Shown here: positions 41,187-45,725 of the stretch, piece after piece | Layout of the letters: every line of letters starts with the position of its first letter | Numbering within the stretch: the first letter of the stretch is position 1 | Assembly (NCBI GenBank): GCA_031553915.1 | Contig: JAVBKT010000006.1 | Span: forward strand, 1 to 45,725 | Direction of reading: 5' to 3' | Source: HGM13862 sp031553915 | Lineage (GTDB): Bacteria > Bacillota > Dehalobacteriia > UBA4068 | DNA length: 45,725 bases | The notes under the pieces: generated by a model | The model's database searches: none | The model's input: only the letters and a program-made list of their open reading frames with translations | What the model was told of the DNA's origin: nothing | Position numbers and translations under genes: made by a program

Positions 41187-41861
41187 TTATTCGCCCTCCT
41201 CCACTACGATCTCCTGAACCGGGGCTGCTTTCTGTGGCAGGATTTCGCCTTTATAAATCCAAACTTTAATACCGATTTTACCATAGGTGGTATTGGCCTC
41301 GGCAAAGCCATAATCAATATCCGCGCGCAGGGTATGCAGCGGAACTTTGCCCTCGGCATACCATTCGGTACGGGCAATTTCCGCGCCGCCCAAACGGCCG
41401 GAGCACATAATTTTGATACCACCGGCGCCCATACGCATGGTGCGGGAAACAGTTTGTTTCATCGCTCTGCGGAAGGCGATTCTTCTTTCCAGGGATGCGG
41501 CAACATTTTCCGCAACGAGCTGAGAATCAAGCTCCGGACGTTTAATCTCGGTAATGTTGACTGCCACTTTTCTACCGCTGATTTTCTCCAGTTCCTTGCG
41601 GAGGTTTTCCACTTCCTGACCACCGCGGCCAATAACGATACCTGGTTTGGCGGTAAAGATATTAAGAACAACTCTGCCACCTTTACGCTCAATATCAACC
41701 TTGGATACACCGGAGGCATATAGTTTCTCTTTAACATAACGGCGCAGGCGGTAATCCTCATAGAGGAAAGTCTTGAAATCTTTATTGTTTGCATACCAGC
41801 GGGCATCCCAATCTTTGATTACGCCAACGCGGAAACCCTTAGGGTTAACTTTCTGACCCAT
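41187..41861 (-). CDS. rpsC: 30S ribosomal protein S3 (uS3)
   Basis: 224 residues from the ATG at 41861 (MGQKVNPKGFRVG), with GAGGAGG in the end of rplV; the upstream frame extension was trimmed. uS3 lines the mRNA entry channel. It has a KH domain with the GXXG-type loop in PGIVIGRGGQEVENLRKEL near residue 60, and a C-terminal domain with GAGGIKIMCSGRLGGAEIAR near 150. The tail ends in a Glu-rich VVEEGE. Confidence 0.99.
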   Translation of the reverse strand: MGQKVNPKGFRVGVIKDWDARWYANNKDFKTFLYEDYRLRRYVKEKLYASGVSKVDIERKGGRVVLNIFTAKPGIVIGRGGQEVENLRKELEKISGRKVAVNITEIKRPELDSQLVAENVAASLERRIAFRRAMKQTVSRTMRMGAGGIKIMCSGRLGGAEIARTEWYAEGKVPLHTLRADIDYGFAEANTTYGKIGIKVWIYKGEILPQKAAPVQEIVVEEGE

Positions 41862-41862
41862 A

Positions 41863-42204
41863 TTAAACCTCCTCTCTTGTGCCAACCACCACAGTGATAT
41901 GGCTCATTCTGTGTACCATTCTATCTGCCCGACCTTGGGCACGGGGTTTGTAGCGGCGAAGGCTGGGGCCTTCATCCACATAAGCTTTAGTGACATACAA
42001 GTCATCTTTGGCGAGTGAAAGGTTGTTTTCAGCATTAGCGATAGCTGAATTCAAAACCTTTACTGCGTACTCAGCGCCTTTTTGTGGTGCAAATTTCAAG
42101 ATTGCTTCCGCATCTCTTACGCTTTTACCTCTGATCAAGTCTATGACCAAACGGGCTTTGCGAGGAGAAATGCGGAGATATTTTGCAGTTGCATTGACTT
42201 CCAT
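41863..42204 (-). CDS. rplV: 50S ribosomal protein L22 (uL22)
   Basis: 113 residues. uL22 binds all 23S rRNA domains, and its long loop lines the exit tunnel. MEVNATAKYLRISPRKARLV, LIRGKSVRDAEAILKFAP near residue 22, and the tunnel loop and end VDEGPSLRRYKPRAQGRADRM follow the family. GGAGGAG precedes the ATG. Its last codons contain the rpsC ribosome site; the stop is one base from the rpsC start. Confidence 0.99.
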   Translation of the reverse strand: MEVNATAKYLRISPRKARLVIDLIRGKSVRDAEAILKFAPQKGAEYAVKVLNSAIANAENNLSLAKDDLYVTKAYVDEGPSLRRYKPRAQGRADRMVHRMSHITVVVGTREEV

Positions 42205-42218
42205 TTGTCTCCTCCTTT

Positions 42219-42503
42219 CTACTTCAGAGCCGTGGAACGCTCGGTTTTACCACCATGGCCGCGGAAGTAGCGAGTGGGAGCGAACTCTCCAAGCTTATGG
42301 CCAACCATATCTTCGGTGATATAGACAGGGACATGCTTTTTGCCGTCATGAACAGCAATGGTATGTCCCACCATTTGCGGGAATATAGTGGAAGCGCGTG
42401 ACCAGGTTTTCAAAACCTTTTTATCGCCGCTTTCATTGAGAGCTTCGATACGGGCAAAAAGTCGTTCTTCAACAAATGGCCCTTTTTTAACAGATCTACT
42501 CAT
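42219..42503 (-). CDS. rpsS: 30S ribosomal protein S19 (uS19)
   Basis: 94 residues. uS19 is in the 30S head next to S13 and contacts A-site tRNA. MSRSVKKGPFVEERLFARIE, WSRASTIFPQMVGHTIAVHDG near residue 34 and GHKLGEFAPTRYFRGHGGK near 68 are conserved. AGGGAGGATTC precedes the ATG. 20 bases after rplB, 14 before rplV. Confidence 0.99.
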   Translation of the reverse strand: MSRSVKKGPFVEERLFARIEALNESGDKKVLKTWSRASTIFPQMVGHTIAVHDGKKHVPVYITEDMVGHKLGEFAPTRYFRGHGGKTERSTALK

Positions 42504-42523
42504 GATTACGAATCCTCCCTTCC

Positions 42524-43354
42524 CTATTTACTGTTCCGTCTCTTGATGATCATACGGTTGCTGGCTTTCTTGCGGTCACGGGTCTTGGCGCCTAGCGCTG
42601 GTTTGCCCCATGGTGTGACCGGATTACGGCCGACCGGCGAGCGGCCTTCACCACCGCCGTGCGGATGATCAACAGGATTCATGACAACACCGCGGTTTGC
42701 CGGGCGGATACCCAGCCAACGGCTGCGGCCGGCTTTACCGATATTGATATTCTCTTGATCGATATTACCTACCTGGCCGATTGTAGCGCGGCAACGGTCG
42801 AGGACCAGTCTCATTTCGCCGGAAGGCAAGCGCAGCGTGGCATATTTGCCTTCTTTGGCCATCAGCTGAACACTGTTACCGGCAGAACGCGCCATCTGGC
42901 CGCCTTGTCCGGGACGAAGCTCAACATTATGGACAACAGTACCAACCGGGATGGCATATAGCGGCAAGGCATTGCCGATTTTGATATCAACTTTTCCCCC
43001 GGAAATAACGGTATCGCCAACCTTCAAATTATGCGGAGCGAGAATATAACTCTTGACGCCGTCTGCATAATGCAGCAGTGCAATATTGGCAGTACGGTTC
43101 GGATCATATTCTATTGTCGCAACCTTGGCCGGCACATCGTCTTTTATACGCTTGAAGTCGATTACACGGTACATTCTCTTATGGCCGCCACCCTGATGGC
43201 GGGTAGTCATTCTACCCTGGTTATTACGGCCGCCGTTTTTCTTCAAGGGCAGCAATAATGTTTTCTCAGGAGTGGAGGTGGTGATTTCTTCAAAAGTAGA
43301 AACCGTCATCCCACGACGACCGGGAGAAGTAGGCTTATATTTTTTAATTCCCAT
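42524..43354 (-). CDS. rplB: 50S ribosomal protein L2 (uL2)
   Basis: 276 residues, standard length. uL2 is a primary 23S rRNA binder needed for subunit association and peptidyl transfer. MGIKKYKPTSPGRRGMTVST, KKNGGRNNQGRMTTRHQGGGH near residue 38, and the C-terminal signature NPVDHPHGGGEGRSPVGRNP near 220, with its conserved His, are present. AAAAGGAGGAAAAG precedes the ATG. 24 bases after rplW. Confidence 0.99.
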   Translation of the reverse strand: MGIKKYKPTSPGRRGMTVSTFEEITTSTPEKTLLLPLKKNGGRNNQGRMTTRHQGGGHKRMYRVIDFKRIKDDVPAKVATIEYDPNRTANIALLHYADGVKSYILAPHNLKVGDTVISGGKVDIKIGNALPLYAIPVGTVVHNVELRPGQGGQMARSAGNSVQLMAKEGKYATLRLPSGEMRLVLDRCRATIGQVGNIDQENINIGKAGRSRWLGIRPANRGVVMNPVDHPHGGGEGRSPVGRNPVTPWGKPALGAKTRDRKKASNRMIIKRRNSK

Positions 43355-43378
43355 TAGTCTTTTCCTCCTTTTCCAAAC

Positions 43379-43669
43379 CTACTGCAAGTTACTGAAGACT
43401 TCGATTTTATCGCCTTCAGCCAGCTTGACAATAGCGCGTTTGGTGTCGGGGCGACGCCCCCGATAACGACCGAGAGTTTTGATTTTACCCTTTTGATTAT
43501 GGGTGGTAACATCAAGAACCCTTACACTAAACAGTGTTTCCACTGCATGCTTGATTTCGATTTTGTTTGCATCCTTAGCAACGAGAAAAGAATATTTATT
43601 CTCTTCCATGAGGATCAGTGATTTTTCCGAAACCATTGGTTTAACAAGTACCAGATGCGGATCACGCAT
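43379..43669 (-). CDS. rplW: 50S ribosomal protein L23 (uL23)
   Basis: 96 residues. uL23 forms the chaperone docking site at the tunnel exit (trigger factor, SRP). VLVKPMVSEKSLILMEENKY near residue 8, the RNA-binding VAKDANKIEIKHAVETLF segment near 31 and the loop GKIKTLGRYRGRRPDTKRAIV near 60 match the family. The ATG overlaps the rplD stop by one base, with GGAGGTG in the end of rplD. Confidence 0.98.
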   Translation of the reverse strand: MRDPHLVLVKPMVSEKSLILMEENKYSFLVAKDANKIEIKHAVETLFSVRVLDVTTHNQKGKIKTLGRYRGRRPDTKRAIVKLAEGDKIEVFSNLQ

Positions 43670-44289
43670 TATGCATACACCTCCTCTATCAGTGCCAATG
43701 CTGCTTTGGTGATAACCAGCTTATCATGATAAAGGATATTGTAGGTGTTCATACCATCAAACGGAACTGCTTCCACACCGATGAGATTACGGAGAGAAAG
43801 CGCAGCGTTCAAGGAATCATCGCCTAGAACTACCAAAGCATTACTTGCTTGCAAATTGCCAAGAACCTTTGCCATATCGCGAGTCTTTGGCGCCTGAAAA
43901 TCAAGCTCCTCAACAATAATCAAGCTTTTATCTGCCAGTTTTGAACTGAGTGCGGAAAGCAAAGCAGCTCTGCGCATCTTTTTCGGCATTTGAATGGAAT
44001 AATCGCGTGGTGTTGGGCCAAAAGCCACACCGCCGCCACGCCATACCGGGTTGCGCGAGGAACCGAAGCTGGCGCGACCAGTGCCTTTTTGCCGCCAAGG
44101 CTTTTTGCCGCCGCCGGCTACCGCAGCTCTGTTTTTGACACTATGGGTGCCGCGACGCTGCGAAGCTAGATAAACACGGACTGCCTGATGCATAATAGGC
44201 ACATTGATCTGATTCATAAATATGGAGTCAGCAATTTCAACGCTGCCGACCGAAGAACCCTCACGGTTCAACACATCTATTTTAGTCAT
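43669..44289 (-). CDS. rplD: 50S ribosomal protein L4 (uL4)
   Basis: 206 residues. uL4 binds 23S rRNA domain I and its loop reaches the exit-tunnel constriction; in E. coli it also represses the S10 operon. MTKIDVLNREGSSVGSVEIA, the loop RAAVAGGGKKPWRQKGTGRASFGSSRNPVWRGG-type region near residues 55-85, and the C-terminal YNILYHDKLVITKAAL follow the family. AGGAGGTCAGGC precedes the ATG. 20 bases after rplC. Confidence 0.98.
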   Translation of the reverse strand: MTKIDVLNREGSSVGSVEIADSIFMNQINVPIMHQAVRVYLASQRRGTHSVKNRAAVAGGGKKPWRQKGTGRASFGSSRNPVWRGGGVAFGPTPRDYSIQMPKKMRRAALLSALSSKLADKSLIIVEELDFQAPKTRDMAKVLGNLQASNALVVLGDDSLNAALSLRNLIGVEAVPFDGMNTYNILYHDKLVITKAALALIEEVYA

Positions 44290-44309
44290 GCCTGACCTCC
44301 TTTCTTCGC

Positions 44310-44939
44310 TTAACCCTGTTTACGAGATTCTTTGACGAGTAGCAGGGACTTTTTGGCGCCTGGAACAGCGCCTTTAATCAAGAGCAGATTACGCTCAACA
44401 TCAACTCTGACAACTTCCAGGTTCTGAACAGTACAGTTTTCTCCGCCCAGGCGTCCGGGGGATTTTTTCCCTTTGAAGACACGGGCCGGGCCTTTGGCGC
44501 CGGCAGAGGCAGGACGGCGATGGTTTTTGGAACCATGCGACATCGGACCGCGGCGTTGATTCCATCTCTTAATTGTACCGGCAAAACCTTTACCTTTGCT
44601 GACGCCGGATACGTCTACGTTCTCGCCTTCAGCAAAAATTTCGATAGTAATGGTGTCGCCAACATTGTATGTGGAAATATCTTTACATCTGATTTCTCTT
44701 AAATGCTTAACAGGGTCGATCCCTGCTTTATCAGTATGGCCTTTACTGGGTTTGGTCACATTGTTATTCTTGATATCGCCAAAACCGAGCTGGATGGCGG
44801 TATAACCGTCATTGTCCATGGTTTTAACCTGAGCGATTTTGCAAGGACCTGCTTCAACAACTGTCACCGGGATAACTTTACCCTCTTCGGTAAAGATCTG
44901 AGTCATACCCAGTTTTTTGCCGAGTATAGCTTTCGGCAT
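44310..44939 (-). CDS. rplC: 50S ribosomal protein L3 (uL3)
   Basis: 209 residues from the ATG at 44939 (MPKAILGKKLGMTQIF); GAGGTG six bases upstream excludes the GTG at 44948, which is inside that site. uL3 is an early assembly protein near the peptidyl-transferase centre. Conserved: VDVSGVSKGKGFAGTIKRW near residue 102, RGPMSHGSKNHRRPAS near 125, and GRLGGENCTVQNLEVVRVD near 165. The gap to rpsJ is 129 bases and includes small hairpins. Confidence 0.98.
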   Translation of the reverse strand: MPKAILGKKLGMTQIFTEEGKVIPVTVVEAGPCKIAQVKTMDNDGYTAIQLGFGDIKNNNVTKPSKGHTDKAGIDPVKHLREIRCKDISTYNVGDTITIEIFAEGENVDVSGVSKGKGFAGTIKRWNQRRGPMSHGSKNHRRPASAGAKGPARVFKGKKSPGRLGGENCTVQNLEVVRVDVERNLLLIKGAVPGAKKSLLLVKESRKQG

Positions 44940-45068
44940 ATTTTGCACCTCACTTTCTAGTTTGCAAAAAATTTACAGAGGTCGGCGGGTTTAACCGACA
45001 TGATTCACAGCTAAGCTGTTCAATAATTCTTTTCTTTTTCTTTTATCAAACAAACGTCTCATATTTTA
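44940..45068 (-). other. rpsJ-rplC spacer with hairpins
   Basis: On the minus strand ACAGC/GCTGT (3-base loop) is followed by GTCGG/CCGAC around a 9-base loop, then an A/T-rich stretch before the rplC ribosome site. In this operon most spacers are under 35 bases, so this 129-base one may carry regulation; no known r-protein leader motif was identified. Confidence 0.35.
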
Positions 45069-45377
45069 TTACAGCTTGATTTCAATATCCACGCCAGCAG
45101 GCAGGTCCAGGCGCATCAAAGCGTCCATGGTTTTGCTGGTTGGCTGAAGAATGTCGATGAGGCGTTTGTGGGTTCTCATCTCAAACTGCTCACGGCTATC
45201 CTTATTAACATGCGGAGAACGGAGGATAGTGTAGATGTTTTTTTCAGTGGGAAGGGGTACTGGTCCGGAAACCTGCGCTCCTGTCCGTTTAGCTGTTTCA
45301 ACGATCCTCTCTGCGCTGCTGTCAAGCAGACGGTGATCATAAGCTCTTAGTCTAATTCTAACTTTTTGTTCTGCCAT
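45069..45377 (-). CDS. rpsJ: 30S ribosomal protein S10 (uS10)
   Basis: 102 residues from the ATG at 45377, with GAAAGGAG eight bases upstream; the frame open further upstream has no family sequence. uS10 is in the 30S head; it also acts with NusB in antitermination. MAEQKVRIRLRAYDHRLLDS, the loop GPVPLPTEKNIYTILRSPHVNKDSREQFE-type segment (about 39-66) and THKRLIDILQPTSKTMDAL near 69 are standard. First gene of the S10 operon, 222 bases after tuf. Confidence 0.99.
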   Translation of the reverse strand: MAEQKVRIRLRAYDHRLLDSSAERIVETAKRTGAQVSGPVPLPTEKNIYTILRSPHVNKDSREQFEMRTHKRLIDILQPTSKTMDALMRLDLPAGVDIEIKL

Positions 45378-45478
45378 TTTGTTTCTCCTTTCGCTCGAAT
45401 TTTTTCGAACTGGCTCCGCGGAAATTACCTCTCGCTCACTTTGGAGAGCAACCTCCCGCATCTCAGCTATTTATATCA

Positions 45479-45494
45479 TTTGAGTTTCCTCAAA
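45479..45494 (-). other. GAAA-tetraloop hairpin in the tuf-rpsJ spacer
   Basis: On the minus strand TTTGAG-GAAA-CTCAAA, a GNRA-capped stem about 100 bases before rpsJ. No T-tract, so a leader or processing element is more likely than a terminator. Confidence 0.4.
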
Positions 45495-45531
45495 CAGATA
45501 TCCGATAATTTGACTCTTGGCACCAGGCCAT

Positions 45532-45593
45532 AAACACAAGAAAATCAGGACCCGGGAGCGGCAGTTTATTTCCACCGCTCCAGCCCTGTGTTT
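45532..45593 (-). other. Large hairpin directly after tuf
   Basis: On the minus strand AAACACA pairs with TGTGTTT, then CAGG with CCTG, then GGAGCGG with CCGCTCC around a 13-base loop. It begins 6 bases after the tuf stop. The lack of a T-run makes partial termination or RNA processing between tuf and the S10 operon more likely than full termination. I found no convincing promoter between it and rpsJ. Confidence 0.5.
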
Positions 45594-45599
45594 CTTACA

Positions 45600-45725
45600 T
45601 TATTTATTGATGCCGACAACAACGCCGGAACCAACGGTGCGTCCGCCTTCACGAATAGCAAAGCGGAGGCCTTCTTCAATAGCGATCGAGGTGATCAGCT
45701 CAATGTCCATGACAATGTTGTCGCC
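45600..45725 (-). CDS. tuf: Elongation factor Tu, C-terminal 41 residues (cut by window end)
   Basis: Only the last 41 codons and the TAA (45600-45602) lie in the window. The reading starts GDNIVMDIELITSIAIEEG, continues LRFAIREGGRTVGSGVV and ends GINK, matching EF-Tu domain 3. EF-Tu carries aminoacyl-tRNA to the ribosome. tuf upstream of rpsJ is the usual str-S10 arrangement, so fus and rpsG-rpsL are expected beyond the window. SIAIEEGLRF has a Ser where many EF-Tu proteins have Pro. Confidence 0.96.
   Translation of the reverse strand, partial: GDNIVMDIELITSIAIEEGLRFAIREGGRTVGSGVVVGINK

Overview
The window looks like chromosome of a spore-forming member of the Firmicutes, most likely class Clostridia. 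The evidence is the spoVAC-spoVAD-spoVAE cluster, a cwlD amidase, a PdaB-like deacetylase, a YlmC/YmxH-type PRC-barrel gene, strong GGAGG ribosome binding sites, and zinc-binding (C+) forms of S14, L36, S4, L24 and adenylate kinase. I cannot name the species. I see no tRNA, rRNA, CRISPR, prophage or intact insertion sequence.

Layout. Bases 1-280 hold a highly palindromic repeat cut by the window edge. Next come the minus-strand spoVA genes and a divergent DUF421-DUF4363 pair (to 3339), then a minus-strand ydbS-ydbT pair of PH-like membrane proteins. From 5613 the plus strand carries glmS, an M18 aminopeptidase, and two tandem genes for small secreted acidic proteins of unknown function. The minus strand then carries cdaA-cdaR-glmM (c-di-AMP synthesis, its regulator, and phosphoglucosamine mutase). 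Together with glmS this covers the glutamine to GlcN-6-P to GlcN-1-P part of wall precursor synthesis. From 13605 a plus-strand run has DUF881, small basic protein, DUF881, an M16 peptidase and dut, then a second full copy of the palindromic repeat, then ylmC-like and dapB. Pyruvate carboxylase, a D,D-carboxypeptidase and a polysaccharide deacetylase are on the minus strand; cwlD is divergent from them. A lipoprotein gene follows.

From 26156 to the right end almost everything is minus strand and is translation machinery. Transcribed from right to left it is tuf (3' end only), the S10 operon, the spc operon with secY, adk, a KOW/L14e-like gene, infA and rpmJ, the alpha operon (rpsM, rpsK, rpsD, rpoA, rplQ), the energy-coupling-factor transporter module ecfA1-ecfA2-ecfT, truA, and rplM-rpsI. 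The map gene that commonly sits between adk and infA is absent.

Most unusual feature. A repeat of about 330 bp with terminal inverted repeats of about 25 bp and nested hairpins occurs twice (1-280 partial, 17264-17596 complete). By hand alignment the copies are about 90% identical. At least two stem positions differ by compensatory changes (G-C to C-G, T-A to C-G), which argues that the fold is maintained or copied as a structure. Both copies abut the TAG stop codon of a neighbouring gene (spoVAE, dut). It does not match an RNA or mobile-element family I can name. Second is the tandem pair of 108-residue secreted acidic proteins, with near-identical ends and divergent acid-rich centres.
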